DNA from: Konateibacter massiliensis
GTDB taxonomy: Bacteria > Bacillota > Clostridia > Lachnospirales > Lachnospiraceae
DNA: 64,000 nt
Direction: 5' to 3'
Assembly: GCF_900184995.1 (NCBI RefSeq)
Contig: NZ_LT860099.1
Location: 1,889,931-1,953,930, forward strand
Part shown: positions 26,561-35,458 of the stretch, one piece after another
Numbering within the stretch: the stretch's first letter is position 1
How the letters are laid out: each line of letters opens with the position of its first letter
Translations under genes and position numbers: made by a program
Notes under the pieces: model-generated
Database searches by the model: none
What the model saw: only the letters and a program-made list of their open reading frames with translations
What the model was told of the DNA's origin: nothing

Positions 26561-26599
26561 AGCAGGGTGCGCAATAATATTATATTTGCGCACCCTGCT
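26561..26599. terminator. GC-rich hairpin between the kinase operon and the lacI operon
   Basis: Perfect arms AGCAGGGTGCGCAA and TTGCGCACCCTGCT with an A/T loop. It lies downstream of the 75-aa gene on the minus strand. There is no strong T-run on either side, so it may terminate weakly. The GTGCGCAA core also resembles the LacI-type operators seen elsewhere in the window, so a binding role cannot be excluded. Confidence 0.5.
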
Positions 26600-26637
26600 G
26601 TAATTTGACGTATTGCTGCTCTATTCTATTTTTGATT

Positions 26638-26865
26638 CTATTCCTTTTTCAAAAGCTCATGCAGCGCTTCGATATCCGTTTCTTTGAGTTTTATATTGGA
26701 ACTCAGAGTTTTGCCCTCTGGTGTGGTTACATTAATTTCAATTATCGTTCCCTCTTTAATCGCATCTCGTCTCACCGCCTCCAAAAATTTCGGAAACTTG
26801 GGATGATTTTGCACAAAGGTGTCTTTTGCTTGTTTCATTTTAAATAATGATGCTGGATTAATCAT
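26638..26865 (-). CDS. Conserved small protein of unknown function
   Basis: 75 residues, no signal or membrane segment: an N-terminal basic helix (FKMKQAKDTFVQNHPKFPKFLEAVRRD) followed by a predicted beta pair (GTIIEINVTTPEGKTLSSNIKL) and a final helix. Start codon overlaps the stop of the upstream kinase-like gene by 4 bp, so it is translationally coupled. Function unknown. Confidence 0.7.
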   Translation of the reverse strand: MINPASLFKMKQAKDTFVQNHPKFPKFLEAVRRDAIKEGTIIEINVTTPEGKTLSSNIKLKETDIEALHELLKKE

Positions 26866-28094
26866 TTGGGTTCTCCTTTTGTCTTATGAGCCGTAATAAT
26901 GGTATAGCTATACGCATTTACGGTTATTTCACATTCATCTATATCGATATACCAGTTTTTACCTCTCCTGGTTATAACAGCGTTTGGCTTTTGAATTTCG
27001 TCACTGCACCATACAACTACATCCTCCACATCCAAGGAAAGATTTTTCTTAATTCGCACGATACCTAAATCAGTTGTATGTAATTTATCCAAGTTTTGTA
27101 TCAGTTCGTATTTATTGTTTTGCATATTATCCTTTCGAGCCGCTGCTTTTGCAAACTGCTTCATCAGCACCTGCGTTGACCAGTGATACATATCCATTGT
27201 TTCATAGTTTCTGTATTCACATTCCGAGGCTACTAAAACCATGAGATAGATATCATACCACAATGCTCTGCGCCTCTGTTTTTCGGTTAGCGCCCCAATC
27301 CCATATCCTTTTTGAAAAAAGGTATTATCGGAATAGGTTCGAAATCCTACCTCCATCAAAGGATCTGCCCAAAGGCTTCTCTCCCAATCGATCAGCCCTG
27401 TAACTCTGCCATTTAAAACAAAAATATTGCCATCCCAGCAATCCCAATGTACCAGCTTTGGCTCTGTCACCTCTTTAAAAATTTCCTTATCCTCCTCCAA
27501 ACAAGCCCACATGTTATCAATTGGTATTTTCAAATCTACATTGCCGTGCTTTGCGTCATTCACTCCGGCTTCCAGCATCTTTCGAAAAACCGGATACCAC
27601 TCTTCCCCTTGAAATTCAGGTTGACCGGGATACCCGAAACAAGAGCAGCATATCTCGTTTATTTTTCTGTTGATTTCTCCCGTTTCGGTATAGATAGTCT
27701 CAATCTGATCCGGTGTAAGAGAGCTTTTGACCGCATTCAGACTCTTGCCCTCCAATTTTTCCATAAAAAAATACGGAGTTTCACAAATTGTACAACTGTC
27801 ATCATAGCCAATCACTTCCGGAACCGGAATCTCTTCATATCGTGCCGCCGTTTTCATCGCTTCCACTTCGCTGAACATAATATTTTTTTCGTAAGTCATA
27901 ATTCGAATTTCTTTTGACGGAGCAATCTTTAATATAACCTTTTGCTCATCACTCAACGTTATTTCGTAAGCCACATTGAAGTAACCCTCCGTCAATTCTT
28001 TATAGGTTTTCAGCTCAAGAGGCGAAAAATATTTTTCTACCATTTGTTTGATTGTACTCTTATCCTGCTTATTTTTCGTCAAGCTTTCCATCAT
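26862..28094 (-). CDS. Aminoglycoside-phosphotransferase-like kinase
   Basis: 410 residues. Protein-kinase-like small-molecule phosphotransferase fold (APH/choline kinase family): nucleotide lobe (YFNVAYEITLSDEQKVILKIAPS), catalytic-loop HWDCWDGN (Brenner motif HxDxxxxN) around residue 217 and metal-binding LIDWERSLWADP about 17 residues later. The last ~100 residues are a beta-rich extension not typical of APH. Substrate unknown; these enzymes phosphorylate aminoglycosides, macrolides, choline, homoserine or sugars. Resistance is not implied by the sequence. The small 75-aa gene overlaps its end. Confidence 0.8.
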   Translation of the reverse strand: MMESLTKNKQDKSTIKQMVEKYFSPLELKTYKELTEGYFNVAYEITLSDEQKVILKIAPSKEIRIMTYEKNIMFSEVEAMKTAARYEEIPVPEVIGYDDSCTICETPYFFMEKLEGKSLNAVKSSLTPDQIETIYTETGEINRKINEICCSCFGYPGQPEFQGEEWYPVFRKMLEAGVNDAKHGNVDLKIPIDNMWACLEEDKEIFKEVTEPKLVHWDCWDGNIFVLNGRVTGLIDWERSLWADPLMEVGFRTYSDNTFFQKGYGIGALTEKQRRRALWYDIYLMVLVASECEYRNYETMDMYHWSTQVLMKQFAKAAARKDNMQNNKYELIQNLDKLHTTDLGIVRIKKNLSLDVEDVVVWCSDEIQKPNAVITRRGKNWYIDIDECEITVNAYSYTIITAHKTKGEPK

Positions 28095-28132
28095 ATGCTC
28101 CTTTTCTTTTTTAGTATAGCATTATGAAAATA

Positions 28133-29194
28133 TTAATTCAATCGGTTTACTGCCTCGATAAAAGCCTCCGGTTTAAAGCGGTGTATATTGTGATTACCGG
28201 ACAGTTCCACAAACTCGCAGTCACCAATAAGCTCAGCTGCCTTTCTTGCCTGCTCATCGGAGGATGCTGCCATCAATATCCCATCCTCCGTGTACAAAGC
28301 CTTCACGTGGAGAAAAACAGTCGGAACCTTTATATCAGACAACAGTTTTTCATGGGGAATTCCACTGTGCCAAGAGTAATCATAAAAGTGTTCTCCAAAG
28401 AGAAAGTCATACTCGTTTACAAATAGGAATATGCCGTTTATAGACTCCGGCATAAAAAAGTATTGTACCGGCTCGGTTGGATGCTTTTCATGATAACGCT
28501 GGGCATAATTGGCAATGCCGTTCATCGATGATGTCATATAAAGCTGTCCCCATAAGCAATGTCTCATATAATATGCCTCCCAGCATTCTGTCTGTTCACC
28601 TGAGATATAGTCATGTATGTTTTTGTAGGTATCCTGATAAGCAAAGGATTTTTCAAAATAATTTTGCTCCGTGGAAAATACCGGAGGATCTTCCAGCACC
28701 GCACCGACAACCCTGTCACCGCCGTATGCCGCTACATAAGCCGCCAATATTCCGCCGGAAGAGTGACCGGATACCACGGCATCTTCGCCGATCACATGGT
28801 CTAGAAACCAAATCAAGTCATTACCGTTTTCCTTCAAATAATATGTTTCTTCATCATGCGAAGATTTTCCGTGCCCATAGCAGTCCACCGCAAAAACATG
28901 CCAGTTCTCACACAGTTTTGGCAGTACACGGACATAGTCCTCCCATGCACCAGTCTGACCGTGTATCAAAAGCAGCGCTTTGCCATTGTCAGGACCCTCT
29001 GCATAGTTAATTGTTTCGCCATTTGGCAATATAACCTGCTTTTCCGTATAGCCTGCCTTCCTCGTTTTTTTCAAGTCCGTCTGCCAGTAATGCGTGCATT
29101 TGTAACAGTAAACCGCTGCCGCTATTACTCCGATTATAATAATTAGTAAAACAACCAACCCTATGATTTTCAATGTTCTCCCCCTCTTCATCAT
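28133..29194 (-). CDS. Membrane-anchored alpha/beta hydrolase
   Basis: 353 residues. One N-terminal membrane helix (residues ~8-30), then an alpha/beta hydrolase: oxyanion HGQTGAWEDY, nucleophile elbow GHSSGG at about residue 145, acid region TVFLHVKALYTEDG and catalytic His in SGNHNIHRFKP near the C-terminus. Active site is probably outside the cell. Natural substrate unknown (ester, lactone or similar). Its start overlaps the regulator gene by 4 bp. Confidence 0.85.
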   Translation of the reverse strand: MMKRGRTLKIIGLVVLLIIIIGVIAAAVYCYKCTHYWQTDLKKTRKAGYTEKQVILPNGETINYAEGPDNGKALLLIHGQTGAWEDYVRVLPKLCENWHVFAVDCYGHGKSSHDEETYYLKENGNDLIWFLDHVIGEDAVVSGHSSGGILAAYVAAYGGDRVVGAVLEDPPVFSTEQNYFEKSFAYQDTYKNIHDYISGEQTECWEAYYMRHCLWGQLYMTSSMNGIANYAQRYHEKHPTEPVQYFFMPESINGIFLFVNEYDFLFGEHFYDYSWHSGIPHEKLLSDIKVPTVFLHVKALYTEDGILMAASSDEQARKAAELIGDCEFVELSGNHNIHRFKPEAFIEAVNRLN

Positions 29195-29679
29195 TCTTCA
29201 CCTGTGTCCTCTTGAAATATTCCGACATTTATGCTGTTTAGCATCGCTCTGGCAGCCTGCTCAAACTGTTCTGCCGGAACCAGCGCAATTCCTCTTGTTC
29301 CGGGATTGTCATCTCCCAAGACTACAAAGGTATCTCCTGCTTTCAATCGCATTTTATCTCTTGCCTGTTTCGGAATAACCACCTGACCGCGCTCGCCTAG
29401 CTTTGTTATGCCAAACATATACTTTCCTTTCGGCGGAATTCCCAATTTCTCCTCATCTGCATCATAATGAAGCAGGTCATCAACAGATACCTGATACAGC
29501 TCTGCCAATTTGTCACAGTTAATAATATCAGGGACAGTTTCCCCCGTTTCCCATTTCGCCACGGCCTGCCTTGACACTCCTATTTTATTTGCTACCGCCT
29601 CAATGGATAGCCGGCTATTCTGACGAAGATAAGCTAAATTTTTACCAATTACAATTTTCTTACTTTTCATACTTATCAT
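29191..29679 (-). CDS. XRE-AbrB two-domain transcriptional regulator
   Basis: 162 residues. Residues ~8-65 are an XRE/Cro-type helix-turn-helix (RLSIEAVANKIGVSRQAVAKWETGETVPD), followed by a linker and a SpoVT/AbrB swapped-hairpin DNA-binding domain at ~90-140 (KLGERGQVVIPKQARDKMRLKAGDTFVVLGD). Two DNA-binding folds in one chain is a recurrent but little-studied Firmicute design. It is translationally coupled to the hydrolase gene and may be its regulator and/or self-regulating. Confidence 0.88.
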   Translation of the reverse strand: MISMKSKKIVIGKNLAYLRQNSRLSIEAVANKIGVSRQAVAKWETGETVPDIINCDKLAELYQVSVDDLLHYDADEEKLGIPPKGKYMFGITKLGERGQVVIPKQARDKMRLKAGDTFVVLGDDNPGTRGIALVPAEQFEQAARAMLNSINVGIFQEDTGEE

Positions 29680-29751
29680 ACCTCCTGTTAATTTCAGTAT
29701 ATCACAGGAAATATTTTACACAACCAACCAAAGATAACTAAAAATGTTAAA

Positions 29752-29788
29752 AGCACCTTCAAAAGATTATTTTTCTTCTAAAGGTGCC
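29752..29788 (-). terminator. Terminator after the DUF1275 gene
   Basis: On the minus strand GGCACCTTT and AAGGTGCTTTT arms enclose an A/T-rich region; T-rich right flank. It separates the DUF1275 gene from the XRE-AbrB regulator. Confidence 0.7.
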
Positions 29789-29806
29789 CTCTGTTCTTTA
29801 TCCAAT

Positions 29807-30493
29807 CTACGCCTTACCGCAGACCATTTCTTCTTTCTGTTGTTTTACGGTCGCCACCGTTAAAAAAGTGAACGCGGTAATAAGTGGAAGTGCGCACAGC
29901 CAAATACCCGGCACTGCCCATTTAATCACTGCAACACAGCCAAGCCCTGCACCTAAATGGAAGGAGACAAGTGTAAACATGTAAAACTTAAACTTTCTCA
30001 GCTCTGCCGCATCCTTTGTTCGGCAGTACTCCGCCAAACCACAAACCGTCTGCCTTAAATTGTTAGTTGAGAAAATGGATGCACTATTATAGCCCTTTGC
30101 CCCGCTGAAGGTTCCCCACTGCAATCCTGTCATTGCAAATATTGGGTAAAGCGCAACAATCGAGTTCATTTTGGCGGGCAAAAATCCGGTAATCAAAATG
30201 CCTGCCAGCTCTGCAAGAATCGTAACATACCTCATATCAGCCTTGATATATTTCGGCAGCAAAAACGCTATAACCAATGTGCATATGTAGACAAGAAGGG
30301 CAAATACATGTATCAATAAATCACCGGCATTTCCACGTACCCCGCCTACCGTCAGATATATCATGTTTGCTGTTTGGGAGGAACCGAAATTTCCGCCCCG
30401 CTGCAGCAGCGCATATGCACCCAAAAATCCTCCGACAACCGACATATTATAATGTAAAATTAAATCTATTTCATCTTTTATCCATTTCAACAT
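29807..30493 (-). CDS. DUF1275 (YoaK) family membrane protein
   Basis: 228 residues from the ATG giving MLKWIKDEIDLILHY, chosen because GGAG lies 8 nt upstream; the frame is open for 16 more codons. Six hydrophobic segments, with the family hallmarks GGFLGAYALLQRGGNFGSSQTANMI near the N-terminus, GLQWGTFSGAKGYNSASIFSTNNLRQ in the middle. Integral membrane protein of unknown function. It follows the polysaccharide operon by 90 bp on the same strand. Confidence 0.85.
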   Translation of the reverse strand: MLKWIKDEIDLILHYNMSVVGGFLGAYALLQRGGNFGSSQTANMIYLTVGGVRGNAGDLLIHVFALLVYICTLVIAFLLPKYIKADMRYVTILAELAGILITGFLPAKMNSIVALYPIFAMTGLQWGTFSGAKGYNSASIFSTNNLRQTVCGLAEYCRTKDAAELRKFKFYMFTLVSFHLGAGLGCVAVIKWAVPGIWLCALPLITAFTFLTVATVKQQKEEMVCGKA

Positions 30494-30582
30494 AATTAAA
30501 TCTCCAATGTGCACAACAGAATATCTTCTTATTTGTAACACAGGAATTGCTAAGGGATACTCCCGAAATAACCAATGGGACC

Positions 30583-32526
30583 CTATTTCTCATTCAAGTT
30601 AATTTCTATCCGATTTTTCCAGCTATGATTAAGCGCCTCTTCCTGTAACGACAATTGTAACTTTTCATCATTACATCTACCCAAGGCTTCCGTTATGTTA
30701 TTTACAGCCTCTGACACAGATTTGCTTCTATATACACCATCTATATCCGGCAGATTCGGCATGTCTGAAGTAATCACTTGCTTTCCACAGGCAAGATACT
30801 GATACAGCTCACTCGGTACTTTTTTCTGATGCCGTCCAAAGAACGGAAGAATCGCCACATCAAAACTATTAATCAAGTCCGGCAGTTCCTCATAAGTAGT
30901 TTGAACATAATGGAGATTTTCAAATCCATCTAACCAGACAGGATAGTCTCCATAAATATATCCAGCGAATATAATATCGCAATCAGAGTAAACTTCACAG
31001 ATACACTGCACCATGGCAAAATAAATCCTGTTATCAATGGTGCCGGCAAAACCAATTCTTATCCTGTCTTTTGGAATACTGGTAACACTTGGGAGGAATC
31101 GGTCACAATCCACACCTCCCTGACAGAACAGGATCTGATGGTTCTGGTGTTGGTAGACCTGATAGTAAAACTCTAAATCCGCAATTTCATCAGAGCTTTG
31201 TCCTGTAAGTTGTCTATACTTTCCCGGAATCTCCCCTGTCACATACAGAAGTTTCTTTTCCTGTAAAATACGTTGTTTCTCCTCTTCCGAATATTTCTTC
31301 TGAGAATCAATCACTACAACATCACCTTCAACATATGGCTCTATCTGCTCAGCAATCGTTGGCATTTTATATATAGTCGGACAATGATATTCTTCAATCA
31401 TATCAGAAATCGGCTTGTATTTTTGTATTACATCTAAACATCTCTTTGCCGCACCAGAATCCATATAATCAAATCTCTGACGTAATACAAATTGTCTTTC
31501 CAACTGATATTTTTCCGGTTGATTCATTGCCTCCCTCAGTCCACTCAACATAGTCTGAAAATCAAAGACCTTTTCTCCCGGCATATAATCTTCCACATGA
31601 GCAAAAACAAATCCTCTGTCACTAGTATACTCTTCGTAGTCCGGGATCAGATAAACAACAGGTCTGTCCAACAGCAAAAAATCATACGCAATGCTTGAGT
31701 AATCACTAATCATCACATCAAAGACATTTAAAATATCATAATATCGAATGTCATTATGAAAAAGCATTTCATCCGTCAGCTCCAGACACCTGTTATTGGT
31801 GTGAAACTCTCTTCCTGCAAAGGCCGTCTGCTCCACCGGATGTAATTTATAAATAATAGCCGCATGATTCTTCTCAAGAAATTCCAGCAGCTCATCATTC
31901 TTATAATCGGGAATACGAAATATATTATCTGAATATATGGTTCCAGAGTGAGAACTCATATTGGCTCTGAAAGACGGTGCAAAAAATATAAATTTGTCTA
32001 TCCCAGCAATCCTTTCACCATAAATCCTATGAAGCAACTCCTTCCCCTTAGAATCAGACACCCCGTCCAATCGCGCTTGTCCTGTCACATAAATATGCCT
32101 CATATCAAAATGCAGCTGTGCCGCTAATTTAAAACGGTCATCCAGACTGTGAACACACATCAAATCCACTTTATCAAAGTAATCATGAAGCTTCTTAACA
32201 TGCTTTGGATTCATTTCATAATTGTAATAATCATGCGCCTTGATACCACTGCCATGCCATAGATTCACCCATATCTGTCCTTCTCGTTTTCTTAAGGCAA
32301 GGAATGTATAGGAATTCATCACAACACAGTCAGCCTCATCTACTAACCTTTGCCCTTCAAGAGTATTATAAAGTGCACATCTAATTCCACGTTCCTTTAT
32401 CACCTCCAAATACTCTGGGCGTTTCATAATCCAAGCTGTGTGAAATTCAGTGTTCTCATTAATATACTTCCATAACGCATATGAATTGCAGCTAAAATCC
32501 GGCTGTGACATAAATACAAACAGCAT
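30583..32526 (-). CDS. CDP-glycerol glycerophosphotransferase-type enzyme fused to a glycosyltransferase domain
   Basis: 647 residues. Residues 1-~375 are the TagB/TagF-like polyol-phosphate transferase domain: VNLWHGSGIKAHDY near residue 84, then FFAPSFRANMSSHSG, HPVEQTAF and SDYSSIAYDFLLLDRPVVYL, carrying the His and Asp/Ser motifs that bind CDP-linked donors. Residues ~420-640 form a GT-B domain (IGFAGTIDNRIYFAMV, PSELYQYLACGKQVI). It could add polyol phosphate and sugar to the same polymer. Last of six tightly spaced minus-strand genes; no signal peptide, cytoplasmic face of the membrane. Confidence 0.88.
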   Translation of the reverse strand: MLFVFMSQPDFSCNSYALWKYINENTEFHTAWIMKRPEYLEVIKERGIRCALYNTLEGQRLVDEADCVVMNSYTFLALRKREGQIWVNLWHGSGIKAHDYYNYEMNPKHVKKLHDYFDKVDLMCVHSLDDRFKLAAQLHFDMRHIYVTGQARLDGVSDSKGKELLHRIYGERIAGIDKFIFFAPSFRANMSSHSGTIYSDNIFRIPDYKNDELLEFLEKNHAAIIYKLHPVEQTAFAGREFHTNNRCLELTDEMLFHNDIRYYDILNVFDVMISDYSSIAYDFLLLDRPVVYLIPDYEEYTSDRGFVFAHVEDYMPGEKVFDFQTMLSGLREAMNQPEKYQLERQFVLRQRFDYMDSGAAKRCLDVIQKYKPISDMIEEYHCPTIYKMPTIAEQIEPYVEGDVVVIDSQKKYSEEEKQRILQEKKLLYVTGEIPGKYRQLTGQSSDEIADLEFYYQVYQHQNHQILFCQGGVDCDRFLPSVTSIPKDRIRIGFAGTIDNRIYFAMVQCICEVYSDCDIIFAGYIYGDYPVWLDGFENLHYVQTTYEELPDLINSFDVAILPFFGRHQKKVPSELYQYLACGKQVITSDMPNLPDIDGVYRSKSVSEAVNNITEALGRCNDEKLQLSLQEEALNHSWKNRIEINLNEK

Positions 32527-32529
32527 AAT

Positions 32530-33585
32530 CTAATCACCCTCATTTTCTGTAAATTTTTTATATTGTGCATCCAGCATCTCCAGTTGCTTTGCTCCGCCTC
32601 TCCTGGTCCATGCAACATCTGTCTTAATGACTACTGCCGGATTCCCGGATACCACACAATTATTAGGTACACTTTTATTCACATGTGAATCGGCTCCGAT
32701 AATTGCTCCGGTTCCTACTGTTACATTCTTTAAAATCGTTGCATTATATCCTATCCAAACATGGTCATGTATTAGCGTGCCATTATGGTTATTTATTTTC
32801 TTCATTGATTTTAAATCAAAAATAGCATGACCATCCTGAGCATGCAGTCCTACTCTATGGCTCAACATGCAATCCTTTCCAATTATAAGATAAGAATTTA
32901 AAGGACTGTAAAAATAATAGTCGTATCCGACTGTAGTTCCATCTCCTACTTCTAGCCGAGAATTTTCAATAACAAATAGCTGTCCGCCGCCAAAAAAAGT
33001 ACAATTCTTACCAATACACAGTTCCCCGCCATCTAGTATTTTCCATCTTGTTATTTGCCCTATGTTTCCTGGGTTTATCCTCGTCCCCTCACCAATTTGA
33101 ATCTTACAATTTTCACCAATGATTAAGGTAATATTATTTAACACTACGCTCTCTTCTATAACTAAGGTGCTGTTTTGGCCATTAAACTTTACAATAGCTC
33201 CCCCAAGATCTCCCACTATTTTATTTCCATTAATATCACAATACAACTTTCCATGATAGTTTCTTACCTCATTAGGAAAATATAAATAATCACTTTCTTC
33301 GTTGTATCCATAGTATCTCAATTTTTGTTCAATTTCCGCAAAATACGATGTACAAGTAACCACAACAAAAACTTCCTTTGCTCTTCCGTCAAGTACAGAT
33401 GGATTAAAAACACTTGTTTTATTTTGTTTATCAGGGTTTACATCAACAACATATTTAATAACCCCGATATTCGTTTCTATAGCCTTCTTATAGAAACTGC
33501 ATCCGTTTCCAGCCCCCCATAAAACAATATCTCTTCCGCTATATTTGTTTCTAATCAATTCAATAATAAAATCCAACCCATCCAC
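32530..33585 (-). CDS. Hexapeptide-repeat acyltransferase with N-terminal Rossmann-like domain
   Basis: 351 residues. Residues ~15-110 are a Rossmann-like domain (IVLWGAGNGCSFYKKAIE, then VFVVVTCTSYFAEIEQKL). Residues ~135-320 are a left-handed beta-helix with hexapeptide repeats (TLVIEESVVLNNITLIIGENCKI, then IGADSHVNKSVPNNCVVSGNPAVVI), including catalytic-type histidines in HAQDGHAIFD. It likely O- or N-acetylates a sugar of the surface polymer. It is 3 bp upstream of the transferase gene and 1 bp downstream of the pyruvyl transferase. Confidence 0.88.
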   Translation of the reverse strand: MDGLDFIIELIRNKYSGRDIVLWGAGNGCSFYKKAIETNIGVIKYVVDVNPDKQNKTSVFNPSVLDGRAKEVFVVVTCTSYFAEIEQKLRYYGYNEESDYLYFPNEVRNYHGKLYCDINGNKIVGDLGGAIVKFNGQNSTLVIEESVVLNNITLIIGENCKIQIGEGTRINPGNIGQITRWKILDGGELCIGKNCTFFGGGQLFVIENSRLEVGDGTTVGYDYYFYSPLNSYLIIGKDCMLSHRVGLHAQDGHAIFDLKSMKKINNHNGTLIHDHVWIGYNATILKNVTVGTGAIIGADSHVNKSVPNNCVVSGNPAVVIKTDVAWTRRGGAKQLEMLDAQYKKFTENEGD

Positions 33586-33586
33586 C

Positions 33587-35449
33587 TTAATTATCCTCCA
33601 ATTTTAACAAACCTTCCATGCACAGATAATCAGTACCCACATAATCAACTCCCATATTTAGCATTTTTTCTGCTTCTTGAAAGGAGTTTGTGTTAAATGC
33701 AAAAATTTTTTTATCGTTACACTTTGCTTGTTGAACAAGCCTTTCTGAAACAATCCCTTTTTGAAACGAGACACATTGAACATCCAAATTGCCGAGCTCT
33801 GAAAAAATCACTGGGCGAATGAATCCATCTGCCAGCATAGATGACGATATATCCAAAATAATACCAATACCTTCCATATGGCAGTTCACTACTTTTGCAT
33901 CCTCTACAGTTGACACCCTTACAAAATGACCGTTTCGTAAATGATATTTGTCTGCACTTAAAATGCTGACTATCTTTTCCATCTGTTCTATGGTATTAGA
34001 ACGTATATCAAATACAAAGGAAATATCCGGATATGATGATATAGCTTCAAACAAAGTTACAAAATCCGATGTTGGGTAATGTCCATAATATTTCATTTTC
34101 ATAAACTCTCTATGAGTTGGAACGTCAGGAATTGTGTTACCATCTAACATTAATCCCAGCTTCTTATAAGTCGATTCATTCCAACCATTAACACAAACCA
34201 ATTTATTATCAGATGATAATTTCAAATCAACTTCAAAATTTCTAAACCCATCATTGTAACCGTTCTCAAATGTAACTAAAGAATTCATCCCCGCATATTG
34301 ATATTTATGTCCTCCCATTGCACTGGAAATCAAAGTTTCAGGCCATTCTTTTCTGCCCGCATTAATCTCTTTCTTGCTATTTTTCACGCAATATTTTTTC
34401 AGAAACAATACCAACGGTTCTTCTATATTAATTTTCTCTTTTTTACTTATATTAATTATGCCTTCTTCCATTGCTTGCATCATTTTATTAAATACAATAT
34501 CAGCATCAAACATCGTCACATCTAAAAATCGCTTTTTATATCCTATGCTCTCTCCCCAGCGAACCATCTTATCGTTCCACACAAGTCCAATACTAGGCAC
34601 ATTCACAGCATAGGCTATAATATTCCCATGTAATCTTGTAGCTACAATTCCGCTGTACTCAGATATAGTTGTAACCAACTCCCAGACTTCCGCCGGTCGT
34701 GGAACAAGATACTCTTCACATTCTTCTTTCCCCAGATATGCCAACAACTCCCTATGAAACATATAATCCTGCAGCAGCCCATTTGAAAAAATCTGCCATT
34801 TGTATTCTGTTTCAGACTCTATTTTGTCAATGAGTTGTTTCCAAAACTCCAATTGATGTTCCCTAGAAAAACCTTTAACTCCATAATCCTCATAAAGTTC
34901 AGGCCTTGCAATCTGCAGACCTATGACTTTTTTTCTCTCACGTTCATCATTTATATGGTAAACTTCTGCAGCGAGTGATACCGGGTCCAGCACTTTCCTG
35001 CAATCCATATCTTTTCTTAGATAATGCTCCACAAACAAGTCATAGTCATCACGTATGGTAATCCCTTTGACACAAGCAGAATTAACGGCTTTTTTGAGAA
35101 CCTGACAACGAGAGTCCGTTTCACTATATCCCTCTACTCCAACGCAATTAAAATAAATAGGAATATCATTTTTCTGAGCCACCTCTATGATTTCAGGTAT
35201 AAACTCATAGAATAATTCCCGTTTATATTTAATCAAGCCTCCCCCTGCAAAAACAATGGCATCAGCTTTTTCTATGACCGCCATATCTCTGATATACATA
35301 TTATAAAGATGAATATAATACTTCTCTATTCCTGCCATATCCAGAGATTCTTCCAAGATATATCTTGCACATTCCGCTATCGCCGGGTCTCCAAGATTAC
35401 GATTTATGTATCCTACAAGAACTATATTAATTACTTGATCCTTTTCCAT
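33587..35449 (-). CDS. Polysaccharide pyruvyl transferase fused to a glycerophosphodiesterase-like domain
   Basis: 620 residues. Residues 1-~350 are a polysaccharide pyruvyl transferase (GYINRNLGDPAIAECARYI, IVFAGGGLIKY, VATRLHGNIIAYAVNVPSIGLVWNDKM). Residues ~375-620 resemble a GDPD TIM barrel: His381 in GGHKYQ at the place of the first catalytic His, NSLVTFENGYNDGFRNFEVDLKL with Glu406 and Asp408 as metal ligands, but Asn421 where the second His of the HD motif is expected, and DIRS where family members have ExK. So the tail may bind but not cleave phosphodiesters. Pyruvyl ketal addition to a polymer sugar is the likely main role. Flanked by epimerase and acetyltransferase. Confidence 0.8.
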   Translation of the reverse strand: MEKDQVINIVLVGYINRNLGDPAIAECARYILEESLDMAGIEKYYIHLYNMYIRDMAVIEKADAIVFAGGGLIKYKRELFYEFIPEIIEVAQKNDIPIYFNCVGVEGYSETDSRCQVLKKAVNSACVKGITIRDDYDLFVEHYLRKDMDCRKVLDPVSLAAEVYHINDERERKKVIGLQIARPELYEDYGVKGFSREHQLEFWKQLIDKIESETEYKWQIFSNGLLQDYMFHRELLAYLGKEECEEYLVPRPAEVWELVTTISEYSGIVATRLHGNIIAYAVNVPSIGLVWNDKMVRWGESIGYKKRFLDVTMFDADIVFNKMMQAMEEGIINISKKEKINIEEPLVLFLKKYCVKNSKKEINAGRKEWPETLISSAMGGHKYQYAGMNSLVTFENGYNDGFRNFEVDLKLSSDNKLVCVNGWNESTYKKLGLMLDGNTIPDVPTHREFMKMKYYGHYPTSDFVTLFEAISSYPDISFVFDIRSNTIEQMEKIVSILSADKYHLRNGHFVRVSTVEDAKVVNCHMEGIGIILDISSSMLADGFIRPVIFSELGNLDVQCVSFQKGIVSERLVQQAKCNDKKIFAFNTNSFQEAEKMLNMGVDYVGTDYLCMEGLLKLEDN

Positions 35450-35458
35450 AGCTATCTT

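Noticed and set aside
26862-28094. Antibiotic resistance gene call for the APH-like kinase
   Set aside because: Only the general kinase fold is visible; the substrate cannot be inferred and no mobile or resistance context is present.
28477-29010. 177-aa plus-strand open frame opposite the hydrolase
   Set aside because: Antisense shadow: no ribosome binding site, low-complexity composition, and the minus strand encodes a complete hydrolase with catalytic motifs.
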